Assembly: GCF_000721495.1 (NCBI RefSeq)
Contig: NZ_JOHY01000004.1
Location: 62,001 to 126,000, forward strand
Source of the DNA: Streptomyces sp. NRRL F-5123
GTDB lineage: Bacteria > Actinomycetota > Actinomycetes > Streptomycetales > Streptomycetaceae
Reading direction: 5' to 3'
DNA: 64,000 nucleotides
A program made the translations under genes and the position numbers. Below are positions 33,746 through 42,492 of this stretch, piece by piece; position 1 is the stretch's first letter, and the number at the start of each line of letters is the position of its first letter. The notes below the pieces were generated by a model. That model searched no databases, was not told the DNA's origin, and worked only from the letters and a program-made list of their open reading frames with translations.

Positions 33746-34765
33746 ATGAAAGCCATCGTCTACCGCGACAACGGCGGCCCCGACGTTCTCCGGCTCGTCG
33801 ACCGCGACCTGCCCGTGCCCGGCCCCGGCGAGGTCCGCGTCCGGGTAACCGTGTCCGGGGTCAACCCGACCGACTGGCAGGCGCGCTCCGGCGCCGGCCA
33901 CCCCAAGCACTTCCCCGAGGTCACCCCGCACCTCGACGGCGCCGGCACGATCGACGCCGTGGGTGAGGGCGTCGAGCAGAGCCGGGCCGGTCAGCGGGTC
34001 TGGTTGTTCATGGCTGCCGCCGGGCGGCCCACCGGCACCGCCGCCGAGTTCACCGTCGTGCCCGCCGAACAGGCCGTGCCCCTGCCCGACGAGGCCGGCT
34101 TCGACGTCGGCGCCGCACTCGGAGTCCCCGCGCTGACCGCGCACCGCGCGCTCACCGTCGCCGAGGACGGGCCGCGCCGACTGCGTCCCGGGGCACTCGA
34201 CGGGAAGGTGGTGCTCGCCGCGGGCGGGGCCGGGGCGGTCGGGCACGCCGTGATCCAGCTCGCCCGATGGGCCGGCGCCACCGTGATCAGCACGGTCAGC
34301 AGCCCGGAGAAAGCCCGGCTGGCCACCGCCGCCGGCGCCCACCACGTGGTCAACTACCGGGAGGGGGATCCGGCCGCCGGGATCCGCAGGATCGTCCCGG
34401 ACGGCGTCGACATCGTCGCCGAAGTGGCGCTCGGCGCGAACATCGCACTGGACCTCGCCGTGCTGCGACCCCGCGGCACGATCGCGACCTACGCCAACGA
34501 CGGTGGCAAGCCGGTCGAACTGAACGTGCTGCAGAACATGGTGCTCAACACGCGCCTGCAGTTCCTGGTGCTCTACACGGCCGGTCCGGAGGCACGCACC
34601 GCGGCCGCCCAGGACGTCGCCGCCGCAGTGCGCGACGGCGCCCTGCCGGTCGGCGAGGAACACGGTCTGCCACTGACCCGCTTCCCCCTCGGCCGCACCG
34701 CTGACGCGCACCGAGCGGTCGAGAGCGGCACAGTCGGCAAGGTCGTGGTGGACATCGCGTCCTGA
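33746..34765 (+). CDS. NADPH:quinone reductase-like MDR oxidoreductase
   Basis: A 339-residue medium-chain reductase without zinc ligands, opening MKAIVYRDNGGPDVLRLVDR. The nucleotide-binding motif AAGGAGAVGHAVIQLAR lies near residue 155-171. The tail FPLGRTADAHRAVESGTVGKVV is typical of quinone oxidoreductases. It reduces quinones or enones with NADPH. It lies 24 bp after the aldo/keto reductase and is probably the last gene of the TetR operon. Confidence 0.9.
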   Translation: MKAIVYRDNGGPDVLRLVDRDLPVPGPGEVRVRVTVSGVNPTDWQARSGAGHPKHFPEVTPHLDGAGTIDAVGEGVEQSRAGQRVWLFMAAAGRPTGTAAEFTVVPAEQAVPLPDEAGFDVGAALGVPALTAHRALTVAEDGPRRLRPGALDGKVVLAAGGAGAVGHAVIQLARWAGATVISTVSSPEKARLATAAGAHHVVNYREGDPAAGIRRIVPDGVDIVAEVALGANIALDLAVLRPRGTIATYANDGGKPVELNVLQNMVLNTRLQFLVLYTAGPEARTAAAQDVAAAVRDGALPVGEEHGLPLTRFPLGRTADAHRAVESGTVGKVVVDIAS

Positions 34766-34821
34766 CGCCGCAGTGCGCCCCGCCTCGCCGTGACGGCAGA
34801 TCCCGCCCCGGACCGGGGCTG

Positions 34822-35013
34822 TCAGCCGGCGGCGGCCTCGGCAGCGTGAAGTGCGTCCAGGAGCGCGGTCCGTTGCCCGGTCAGCTTCCCCTCGGTGCGG
34901 GCCTTCGCCTGCTTGCGCAGCCACGCCCCGGGCCGGAAGGACGGGGCGTCGCCCGCAGCGTTGCGGTCGGCCGGGCCGGTGACGGTGCCGCCTGCGGGGA
35001 GGCAGCCGAGCAT
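34822..35013 (-). pseudogene. Helicase-associated-domain fragment
   Basis: The 63-residue frame contains PGAWLRKQAKARTEGKLTGQ then RTALLDAL, which matches the W...Q...G.L...R...L pattern of the helicase-associated repeat found at the C-terminus of large actinobacterial helicases. Only about one repeat is present and no helicase motor is nearby, so it is a relic, consistent with rearrangement at this spot. Confidence 0.45.
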
Positions 35014-35031
35014 CCGGCCCTGGCCCGGCCG

Positions 35032-35751
35032 TCAGCCGCCGTTCAGATCCGCGGTGGGGTGCAGGGCGTCGACGGTCAGCAGGGAAACCTGGCCGGCGTG
35101 CGGACGCACCAGTTCCTCGAGCGCGCGGTGGGCCGCGTCGAGCTGCTCGTCCGGGACCGCCGTCCGCGACACACGTTCGAGGAGGAACACCGCGTCCCGG
35201 GTGGCCGCGGTGACCTTGGTCGCGTCGGCGTCGCGGTGGTTCCAGTGCCGGGTCAGCACCTGCTGCCCCTGGGCGTACACCACTTCGCCCGGACGGGGCT
35301 CCTCCCGCGCGTCCGGCTCGCCCAGCGGGACGAACCAGTCCCCCGGCCGGGACGGACGGATGTCGACCCGTTCCGACAGCCGGTCGAGGTCGAAGGCGCC
35401 GGCGGGGGTCCCGAACGTCACACAGACCACGTTGTAGGCGTCCACCGCACCGCTGATGCGCGGCAGTACCCCGTTCCTGCTCAGCCTGCGGGTCAGGGCG
35501 TCCACGCTGGAGCGGGTGCGGCGCGGATTGCTGCCGAAGCTCCGGTAGGCGTCGTGCCACGACGTGATGCGCGGGTCGTCCTCCGCGGGCACCCCCGCGG
35601 TCCCGGCGGCCACCGCGTCGGTCAGCTCCTTGCACCGGATGTCGACTTCGGGCCACGGGGTGTCGTTCGTCAGTCCCCGCGCGACCAGCAGTCGGATCTG
35701 CGCCTCGGGAAACGCCCGGGCCACGTCGTCGCTCAGTGTCACAGTTGTCAA
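35032..35751 (-). CDS. B3/B4 tRNA-binding-domain protein
   Basis: A 239-residue stand-alone relative of the B3/B4 domain of PheRS beta chain. SWHDAYRSFGSNPRRTRSSV and SGAVDAYNVVCVTFGTPAGAFDLD are the characteristic stretches, followed by a beta-rich half with PGEVVYAQGQQVLTRHWNHR. The TTG start has GGAGGTGA upstream. Free-standing copies are thought to bind or edit small amino-acyl substrates; the function here is unproven. It lies at the right edge of the inserted segment and is followed on the same strand by no close partner. Confidence 0.8.
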   Translation of the reverse strand: MTTVTLSDDVARAFPEAQIRLLVARGLTNDTPWPEVDIRCKELTDAVAAGTAGVPAEDDPRITSWHDAYRSFGSNPRRTRSSVDALTRRLSRNGVLPRISGAVDAYNVVCVTFGTPAGAFDLDRLSERVDIRPSRPGDWFVPLGEPDAREEPRPGEVVYAQGQQVLTRHWNHRDADATKVTAATRDAVFLLERVSRTAVPDEQLDAAHRALEELVRPHAGQVSLLTVDALHPTADLNGG

Positions 35752-35813
35752 CGGTCACCTCCGGCGCGGGGTGGGCTCGCGGGGAGGGCCCCGCGGGCCG
35801 GCCACGCCGTGCG

Positions 35814-37079
35814 TCAGTGGGAGTTTGCGGACAGGCCGCGGAGCCGTCCGGCGTTCTTCACGACCTTGACGATACCGTCGCGCCACTGGTCGAGCACATC
35901 CTCGCACGGCTCGTGGAGCCGGGGGGCGGGGAAGCTCAGGCTGGCCTCGTAGTACGCCTCCGCGCCCGGCAGTTCACCGCGCCGGTACAGCGGCCGCTCC
36001 CGCCCCGGCTGGTAGTAGGCCGGCTCCAGCCGCCGCTGGGTGAACAGCTGCGACCAGTGCAGCGGCCGGTTGGAGGGCCGGTCCACCGGCAGGCCCTCGG
36101 CCTGCAGGGCCGCGACGAAGTCGTCCAGTGGCAGGCCGCCGAGCTCGCCCGGAACGTACCGGGCCTTGTAGCCGTACCAGCCGCCGCGCGTCACGCCGGG
36201 CGCGGTGAACTGCGGCCGCAGGCCCGGCACTCCCTCCAGTCGGGCGCTCAGGCCCTCCAGCACGGCCCTCTTCACCGCGATGCGGGCGTCGAGGTCCCGG
36301 TACTGCGCGGTGCAGATGGCGGCGGCGACGAGGCTGATGCGGTGGTTGCCGCCCAGCCCGACGGCCACGTCCTCCGCCGGCCAGGAGTGCGCGGCCCGCT
36401 CGTGGGTGTGTCCGAGCCGCTGCGGCTCACGGTGGACGTGCTCGTCGGACGTCACCAGCACGCCGCCCATACCGCCGCTGACCATCTTGCGCGCCCCCAG
36501 GCTGAAGACGCCCGCGTCGCCCAGTGTGCCCACCAGGGCGCCGCGGTAGCGGGCGCCGTGGGCGTGCGACCCGTCCTCGACCACCTTCAGGCCGTGGCGG
36601 CCGGCCAGCGCGAGCACGGCGTCCATGTCCACCGGGTGTCCCCACAGGTGGGTGACCGCGACGGCCCTGGTACGCGCGGTGATCCGTGCCTCCGCGTCGG
36701 CGGGGTCGATGTTCCCCGTCACGGGGTCGACGTCGCACAGCACCGGGACGGCGGAGAGCAGGAACAGCGGGGCCACGGTGGCGTGGAAGCTGTAGGACGG
36801 GACGAGGACCTCGTCGCCCGGCCGGACGCCCACCGCGAGATAGGCCGAGAGCAGGGCGTCGGTCCCGCTGGAGGCGGCGAGCGCGTAGGGAACGCCGTGG
36901 TAGTCGGCCACCGTCCGTTCGAACTCGGCCAGTACCGGGCCGTAGTCGTAGTCCGAGAGTTCGCCTTCCGCCAGGAGTCCGTCCACCCGGGTCCGTGCGT
37001 CCTCCGACAGCCACGGCCACGCCCGGGGCAGCGGCGCGGTGACCGCGGGCGGCCCGCCGTGCAGCGCCAGTTCGCTCAT
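35814..37079 (-). CDS. DegT/DnrJ/EryC1-family PLP aminotransferase, copy 2
   Basis: A 421-residue paralogue of the enzyme at 21969-23219. Lys198 (GARKMVSGGMGG) is the Schiff-base residue and Asp169 (VVEDGSHAHGA) the PLP partner. The two copies share long identical runs (AEFERTVADYHGVP, ATVAPLFLLSAVPVLCD), so they arose by duplication and may act on related keto substrates. It marks the start of the right half of the cluster. A good promoter lies upstream (37161-37189). Confidence 0.88.
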   Translation of the reverse strand: MSELALHGGPPAVTAPLPRAWPWLSEDARTRVDGLLAEGELSDYDYGPVLAEFERTVADYHGVPYALAASSGTDALLSAYLAVGVRPGDEVLVPSYSFHATVAPLFLLSAVPVLCDVDPVTGNIDPADAEARITARTRAVAVTHLWGHPVDMDAVLALAGRHGLKVVEDGSHAHGARYRGALVGTLGDAGVFSLGARKMVSGGMGGVLVTSDEHVHREPQRLGHTHERAAHSWPAEDVAVGLGGNHRISLVAAAICTAQYRDLDARIAVKRAVLEGLSARLEGVPGLRPQFTAPGVTRGGWYGYKARYVPGELGGLPLDDFVAALQAEGLPVDRPSNRPLHWSQLFTQRRLEPAYYQPGRERPLYRRGELPGAEAYYEASLSFPAPRLHEPCEDVLDQWRDGIVKVVKNAGRLRGLSANSH

Positions 37080-37160
37080 CGCACGCCTCTCTCACGTCGC
37101 ACAGCGGCCGCGCCCGGCGCGCCCGCGCCAGAATTGAATTCTTTCCGCACCGACAGCCAG

Positions 37161-37189
37161 ATAGTAGGACACCCCACATCCCGGGGCAA
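37161..37189 (-). promoter_or_regulatory. Candidate promoter for aminotransferase copy 2
   Basis: Minus strand: TTGCCC, 17 bp, TACTAT, about 80 bp upstream of the ATG at 37079. Confidence 0.5.
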
Positions 37190-37423
37190 CCATTATTTCG
37201 AGTGGCAGACTATTTTTCCCACCGGATTCCGGTAATTGACACAACCGGTAGGACGGTGACGCGAGAAGCAGCAACGAGCAGCCGGGAAGTCAGCGAATCT
37301 TCCGAAATGGATTGTTTTTTCCGTTTATTGCTGCACACCAATACGAACCCGCCTCGAGTGCTTGACATGCAAGCGCACACGCGGCGATCGTGTGAAGGAC
37401 GCCGTAGTGGGGGAGCGAACACG

Positions 37424-38491
37424 TTGAAGCAACGGAAAAGTTTCGCAGGGGTCTTCTCCGACACTCCCTATCCGCGCGGTTATCGCGTGCCCCCGGAATT
37501 AGGGGAGCGGATAGCGGCAGCACATCGCACGCGTCCGGTGCTCACGGTCGGCGCCGCTCTTCTCGACCACGCGGTGGCCATGGGCGCCGTACTCGCCGCG
37601 GCGGCGTGGGCCGGTCCGCTGCCCTGGCCGGTCCGCGCGGTGGTGTACGCGGTGGCCGCCGTCGTGGTCGGCCGCCAACTGCGCGCCCTGGAGTGCCTGG
37701 TCCACGAGGGGGCGCACCGGAACTGGACGCGGAAGCACCGGACGGCCAACGACGTCCTGGCCTTCGTCCTGGCCGCGGCGCCCACCGGAGCCTCTCTCCC
37801 GGCGTACCGGACGTCCCACTTCCAGCACCACCGCCGATTCGGCACGACCAGCGATCCGGATCTGGAACGCTATGCGGAACTCGATGTCGAGGGGATGCGC
37901 AGGAACAGCGCCGCCGCCTTCGCCGCAGACCTTCTCCGGCGCCTTCCACGCTATGAGGCCGGCTGGCTCAGGACGCTCGGATCCGATCCGCTCCTGATAG
38001 CGATGCCGTTGACCTGGCCGACCGTCACCGCACTACCGGCAGCAGCATCTGTCATTGGCTGGCGCCGCGGGGCCACAGCTCTCGTCTGCTGGATTCTCGG
38101 ATACCTCGTGGTGTTGCCGGTCATCCGCTTCGCGGCCGAATCCGCGGAGCACGTGTACAGCACAGCCGACACCGTTTTCGACGCCACGGTCACCAACAAC
38201 GGACGTTTTCAGCGCTTTGCTTTCCACCCCCACAACGACGGCTTCCACACCGTTCACCACCTGTGGCCGGGAATACCGCACCACGCACTGCGCCGCGTCC
38301 ACGAGCTGCTGTGCGCCCGGGACGCCGATGGGTACGGCCGGCGCGTCCTGGTCCGTTCGGCGCTGCTGGACCGCCCGGTCGCCGCGGATCCCACGGGAGG
38401 AGGCCCGCCCCGGGTCGTGACCGGGGCGGGCCCGCGACGTCGCGGCGCCGGGGCGGCGGGGCGCGTCAGGCAGGCGGGGCGGCGGGGGTGA
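37424..38491 (+). CDS. Membrane fatty-acid-desaturase-family di-iron enzyme
   Basis: A 355-residue membrane protein with the three His boxes: HEGAH (94-98), HFQHH (132-136) and HTVHH near residue 280, plus four or so hydrophobic helices between them. This is the desaturase/hydroxylase superfamily of the inner membrane. The TTG at 37424 is chosen because GGGGGAG lies eight bases upstream and the sequence before it is not protein-like. The last 30 residues are Arg/Gly-rich, cross a strong hairpin (38403-38431) and overlap the convergent nucleotidyltransferase by 26 bp. It could desaturate a lipid or the prenyl-like part of the product. Confidence 0.82.
   Translation: MKQRKSFAGVFSDTPYPRGYRVPPELGERIAAAHRTRPVLTVGAALLDHAVAMGAVLAAAAWAGPLPWPVRAVVYAVAAVVVGRQLRALECLVHEGAHRNWTRKHRTANDVLAFVLAAAPTGASLPAYRTSHFQHHRRFGTTSDPDLERYAELDVEGMRRNSAAAFAADLLRRLPRYEAGWLRTLGSDPLLIAMPLTWPTVTALPAAASVIGWRRGATALVCWILGYLVVLPVIRFAAESAEHVYSTADTVFDATVTNNGRFQRFAFHPHNDGFHTVHHLWPGIPHHALRRVHELLCARDADGYGRRVLVRSALLDRPVAADPTGGGPPRVVTGAGPRRRGAGAAGRVRQAGRRG
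38403..38431. terminator. Strong hairpin at the desaturase / nucleotidyltransferase junction
   Basis: GCCCGCCCCGG (38403-38413) pairs perfectly with CCGGGGCGGGC (38421-38431), 11 bp with a 7-nt loop. It probably ends the minus-strand operon (stop at 38466) but lies within the annotated 3' end of the desaturase ORF. Confidence 0.6.
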
Positions 38492-39632
38492 AGCCGTCGA
38501 CGAGCCGGCGGGCCTCCTCGCCGAACACCTCCACCTTCTCCCTGTCCTCGTCGAGCATGCCCCGGGTGGCGTACCACTCCTGCCAGTGCGACCAGCGCCT
38601 GTCCTCGTCCTTGCCCAGCAGGTCGAAGGCGAGTTCGAGCCGGTCGGTCCGGAACGCGCGCTCGCGCAGGGGGACGGACCAGCGGACCGTCCGCCCGAAC
38701 GGCATCGCGCACTGCTCTCCGAGTCCGGCCACCCGTGCCGCGAGCGGCGCCAGCGGGGCCAGCGCGTCGGGCAGGCCGCCCCGGACCGCGGACCAGGCCC
38801 ACAGCCCGAGCGCGAACTCGCCCTGCAGGCCCAGGTCCACCGCCCGCCGCCAGCAGCCCTCGGGGTCCACGGCGCCCCGTGCCAGGAGGACCTCCGCGTC
38901 GATGAACCTGATGAGCCGGACGTCGTCGTCGTCGACGGTGTGGTACCAGCTGGCCAGGTGCTCGTGGATGTGCGTCACCACGTTGACGAACTCGAAGTCG
39001 GGCGCGGCCCGCAGACAGGCGATCCCGTCGACGCTGTGCTTCTCGGCGGAGCTGATCCAGTCGGTGGTCAGGGCCTCCTCCGGCCGGAAGTACTTGCTGG
39101 GGCCGGCCACGTGGACGTCCAGGCAGAGCGTGCCGGTCGGGCTGTCGGACTCGCGGTAGAACGTCGGGCCGTTGAGGCTCACCTTCAGCCAGTAGCCGAG
39201 TTCCGCGAAGTGCGGCTCCAGCTCGGCGAAGTCCTCGGCACCGAGGAGGATGTCGAAGTCGTTCATCGGCCGGTGACCGGGCCGCCCGTAGTCCGCCAGC
39301 AGCCCGCCGCCCTTGAGCAGGACAGAGCGCGACACGATGTCGGGCCGGACGTCCGCGAGCTGGCGCAGCGCGGCGGTCAGCTCCCGCTGCCGCAGCTCCG
39401 CCAGCCGGGCCTCCTGGTCCAGCCGTTCGCACACGGTGATGGGCAGCCGGTCGAACCAGTCGGCCTCCCGCAGCGCGTCGGCCAGCAGGCCGCAGAGCCG
39501 GTGCTGGCACGCCAGCAGGAGGAACTCCGCCGGGTCGAGCGACGCCGGGAAGCCGCTGCTCGCCTCCAGCCAGGAGCGCGCGGTGCGCTGCGGATCGGCG
39601 GTGGTCAGGATGATGAGGTCAGAAGCCCGCAA
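38466..39632 (-). CDS. Nucleotidyltransferase family protein (NTP_transf_5-like)
   Basis: A 388-residue protein. The minimal nucleotidyltransferase core is visible: SVLLKGGGLLADYG (103-116) and RPMNDFDILLG (121-131), where Asp125 and Asp127 would hold the metal. A C-terminal all-helical half follows. Members add nucleotides to small molecules or proteins. In several phosphonate routes the phosphonate is activated as a CMP ester before radical SAM methylation or other steps, and this protein sits 24 bp behind the methyltransferase and radical SAM genes, so such a role is attractive but unproven. Confidence 0.75.
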   Translation of the reverse strand: MRASDLIILTTADPQRTARSWLEASSGFPASLDPAEFLLLACQHRLCGLLADALREADWFDRLPITVCERLDQEARLAELRQRELTAALRQLADVRPDIVSRSVLLKGGGLLADYGRPGHRPMNDFDILLGAEDFAELEPHFAELGYWLKVSLNGPTFYRESDSPTGTLCLDVHVAGPSKYFRPEEALTTDWISSAEKHSVDGIACLRAAPDFEFVNVVTHIHEHLASWYHTVDDDDVRLIRFIDAEVLLARGAVDPEGCWRRAVDLGLQGEFALGLWAWSAVRGGLPDALAPLAPLAARVAGLGEQCAMPFGRTVRWSVPLRERAFRTDRLELAFDLLGKDEDRRWSHWQEWYATRGMLDEDREKVEVFGEEARRLVDGFTPAAPPA

Positions 39633-39656
39633 GGTTCCTCCAGTGGGTCGTGGCCT

Positions 39657-40451
39657 TCACAGGGTCCGCCGTGCGACGAGGACCAGGTGGCGGCCGCCGG
39701 GCGAGAACGGGGTGTCGTCGACGTCCTGGTAGGCGTGTTCCAGTTCCAGACCGCTGTCCCGGAAGAGGGAGACGAGTTCGTGGAGGCTGTAGACCCGGTG
39801 GTCGAAGGAGGCGCGGCTGACCACCCGGTCACCGCGCAGGTAGGTCCACTCCAGCCGCCGCCGGCTGGTGAAGGGGTCGAAGAAGTTCTCCTTCACCACC
39901 GTCAGGCCGTCGCTGGTGACGACGTCGACCTCGCGTGCCTGGTTGGCGACCGCGTCGCGGTTCGTGATGTCGAGGACGAACCGCCCGCCGACGACGAGGC
40001 TCCGGGCGATCCGGTGCAGCACCTTCGCGTTGTCCCGGTCGCTGTGGTAGCCGAACGCGGTGTAGAAGCTCACCGCGAGGTCGAAGCGGCTGTCGTGCTC
40101 CATGTCGCGCGCGTCGCCGCGGACGAAGGTGACGTCCACGCCGGCCGCGGCCGCGCGCCTGCGGGCCTCGGCCAGGTACAGCTCGCCCTTCTCCACGCCG
40201 GTGACGTCGAATCCGCGCCGGGCGAGGGCGATGGACTGGCGGCCCGCTCCGCAGCCGACGTCGAGCACGCGGGCCCCGTCGCCGAGCTTGCCCGCGCGGA
40301 CGAGGAAGTCCACCTCCGCGGCGGTCTGCGCCTCGGTGCAGCGGTCGATGGTGATCTCGAGGGTCTCCGGGCTGAAGTAGTTGTCGTTGATCGGCGTCAC
40401 CTGTGGTGCGGGCGCTACCGGTATCTCCAGGGCCTCGTGTCCGGCGGTCAT
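39657..40451 (-). CDS. Class I SAM-dependent methyltransferase
   Basis: A 264-residue enzyme with the Rossmann SAM-binding motif VLDVGCGAG (62-70), the acidic ribose-binding strand end near VTGVEKGELYLAEA, and FVRGDARDMEHDSRFDLAVS carrying motifs II and III. The start ATG overlaps the radical SAM gene stop (ATGA), so the two are co-translated. It probably methylates O, N or phosphonate oxygen of the product; phosphonate O-methyltransferases are known from other clusters. The substrate cannot be predicted. Confidence 0.85.
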   Translation of the reverse strand: MTAGHEALEIPVAPAPQVTPINDNYFSPETLEITIDRCTEAQTAAEVDFLVRAGKLGDGARVLDVGCGAGRQSIALARRGFDVTGVEKGELYLAEARRRAAAAGVDVTFVRGDARDMEHDSRFDLAVSFYTAFGYHSDRDNAKVLHRIARSLVVGGRFVLDITNRDAVANQAREVDVVTSDGLTVVKENFFDPFTSRRRLEWTYLRGDRVVSRASFDHRVYSLHELVSLFRDSGLELEHAYQDVDDTPFSPGGRHLVLVARRTL

Positions 40452-42388
40452 CGGCTCTCCGTCTCCTGTGCGGCGTCGCCGGTGTGCCCCAGCTCGTGGG
40501 AGAGCTTCCCGCGGTACTGGGCGGCGACTTCGTGGCTGTCCAGATGGTTCTTGAAGCCGACCTTGTAGTACAGGTCGGCGCGCCACGCGGCCGGTTCCGG
40601 CACCGTCCACGTCCCGCCGGCGCGGCCCGCGCCGAGGGCGGCGGGCACGTCGAAGGACAGCTGGGGACTGCTGCGCACGTAGTGGTCCAGGCCGCCGATC
40701 GAGACCACCGGCAGGCCGCTGACGTGTTCCGGCCCGCCGTCGTACAGCGGGCGGGTGGCCATGTCGTAGCGCAGTACGTCGGTCAGGAACGGACCCGCGG
40801 AGGCGGGGAGCCCGGGCAGGACGGCCTCCTCCCACCACTGGAGGACCAGCCGCTCGAAGGCGGGCTCGGTGTACATGTAGTTGATGGTCTGCGCGACCAC
40901 CTGGGCGTCCACCAGGTCCAAATCCAGGGTGCGCAGCGGGGCCGCCACCGGGTCGGCGCACCCGTTGAACCACTCCATCATCGACAGCAGGACCTGGGAC
41001 TGCGTCATGCCGGCCAGTTCCCGGACCGGGTCCCACAGGTGGCGGAAGATGGCGTTCTCACCGACCGTCCTGGCCCAGAACAGGAAGCGCTGCATCTCCC
41101 GGTTCTCCTGCACGCTCATCGTCTCGTGCTGGAGGACGTACTCGAAGTCGTCGGTGTCACCGCGGACGGTGACGAACCCGAACTTGTCGCGGTGCTCGGT
41201 GTAGTGGGTGTTCGGCAGGATGAGCAGCGGGTAGGTGGCGATCCTGGGGACCTTCACGGCGAGGTCGTCGTAGCCTGCCAGGAAGCTCTCGCGGGTCTCG
41301 CCCGGGGCTCCCCAGATCAGCTCGGCGTAGCAGTCCAGGTCGTTCTCCTGGAGCCAGGCGACGAGGCTCTCCCAGTCGTTGATCTTCATGTTCCGCCGGT
41401 TCATCCCGGTCAGGGCGGCGTCGTTGAGGGTCTGGAGCGCCAGGGTGAAGGAACTGCGCAGGCCGCCCTCCTTCATCTGCTTGACGATGTCGTAGAAGAT
41501 CGCGGACTTGTTCTTCGCCCAGGAGGTCTCGATCGAGCGCGGGAAGCCGCGCTTGGCCCGTATGCGCACCACGTTCTCCACGAAGTCGCGGTCCTCCCTG
41601 AGGAGACCGAAGTTCGCGTCGCACAGCACGATCGTGTCGACCTCGTGGAAGGCGAAGTAGTCGACTTCCTCGATCAGGCGCTCGCGGGGGAAGGCCCGCA
41701 CCTTCTGGCCTACCGCGCCGCCCCAGTAGCAGAAGGCGCACTTGTACGGGCAGCCGCGGTTGGTCTCCATCAGCGCGACGTCGTAGCGGAAGCGGCCCAA
41801 GTGGTCCAGCATCTCGATGGAGTTGGTGAGGAACGGCGAGGGTATCCGGCTGAGGTCCTCGATCCGCGGGGCCTCCTCGGTGGTGACCACGGTGTGGCCG
41901 GGCCCCGGCAGGCTCAGGCCGGGGACGAGGGAGAAGTCCCGGTCGTCCAGTCGGGCCCGGACCAGCTCCAGGAAGGTGAACTCCCCCTCGGCGTTGACGA
42001 CGACGTCGACGTCGGGGTTCATGCGGAAGACGCGCTCGCCCTGGTTCGCCACGTGTGTGCCCCCGAAGACCACCAGGCCGTCGGGCTTGGACTGCTTGTA
42101 CGTCTCCGCCAGCGCGCCGAAGCTCCGGACGTTCCATCCCAGAACGGAGAAGGCGAGCACATCGGGCAGCTGCTCGGAGAACAGCTGGTTCGCCATCACG
42201 GTCAGCGTGTCGCCGCCGCTGAAGTTGTGGATGGTGACGTCGACCTCCGTTCCGATGTCCGGGTCCCCGTCCAGCGTGGCCTTGAGGTACCCCATGGCCA
42301 GCGGCATGGACTCCAGTGCCGTGGCCCACACGCCCTGCTGGACCAGGGACACTCGCAACCGACGCTTCTTCCCGTCTCCGGTGTGCAC
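40448..42388 (-). CDS. B12-binding-domain radical SAM enzyme
   Basis: A 646-residue protein. Residues about 10-150 form a cobalamin-binding Rossmann-like domain without the DxHxxG His (base-off type). The radical SAM cluster motif is Cys213, Cys217 and Cys220 in GCPYKCAFCYWGG, followed by the TIM barrel (ETSWAKNKSAIF, LALQTLNDAALTGMNRRN, WGAPGETRESFLAGYDDL), and there is a roughly 200-residue C-terminal extension. I chose the GTG at 42388, which has AAAGGCGG upstream; the longer frame is not protein-like. Relatives methylate unactivated carbons; Fom3 in fosfomycin does so on a nucleotidyl-phosphonate. First gene of a three-gene operon. Confidence 0.88.
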   Translation of the reverse strand: MHTGDGKKRRLRVSLVQQGVWATALESMPLAMGYLKATLDGDPDIGTEVDVTIHNFSGGDTLTVMANQLFSEQLPDVLAFSVLGWNVRSFGALAETYKQSKPDGLVVFGGTHVANQGERVFRMNPDVDVVVNAEGEFTFLELVRARLDDRDFSLVPGLSLPGPGHTVVTTEEAPRIEDLSRIPSPFLTNSIEMLDHLGRFRYDVALMETNRGCPYKCAFCYWGGAVGQKVRAFPRERLIEEVDYFAFHEVDTIVLCDANFGLLREDRDFVENVVRIRAKRGFPRSIETSWAKNKSAIFYDIVKQMKEGGLRSSFTLALQTLNDAALTGMNRRNMKINDWESLVAWLQENDLDCYAELIWGAPGETRESFLAGYDDLAVKVPRIATYPLLILPNTHYTEHRDKFGFVTVRGDTDDFEYVLQHETMSVQENREMQRFLFWARTVGENAIFRHLWDPVRELAGMTQSQVLLSMMEWFNGCADPVAAPLRTLDLDLVDAQVVAQTINYMYTEPAFERLVLQWWEEAVLPGLPASAGPFLTDVLRYDMATRPLYDGGPEHVSGLPVVSIGGLDHYVRSSPQLSFDVPAALGAGRAGGTWTVPEPAAWRADLYYKVGFKNHLDSHEVAAQYRGKLSHELGHTGDAAQETESR

Positions 42389-42492
42389 GTGTGCCGCCTT
42401 TCTGCTGACGGTTGAAGCCCGCGGGACAAGGCATCGCACAGGCTGATGACGTGGGGTTCCGGCGGGAGGCCCGGCTCCGGGCGCAGCGGGGG

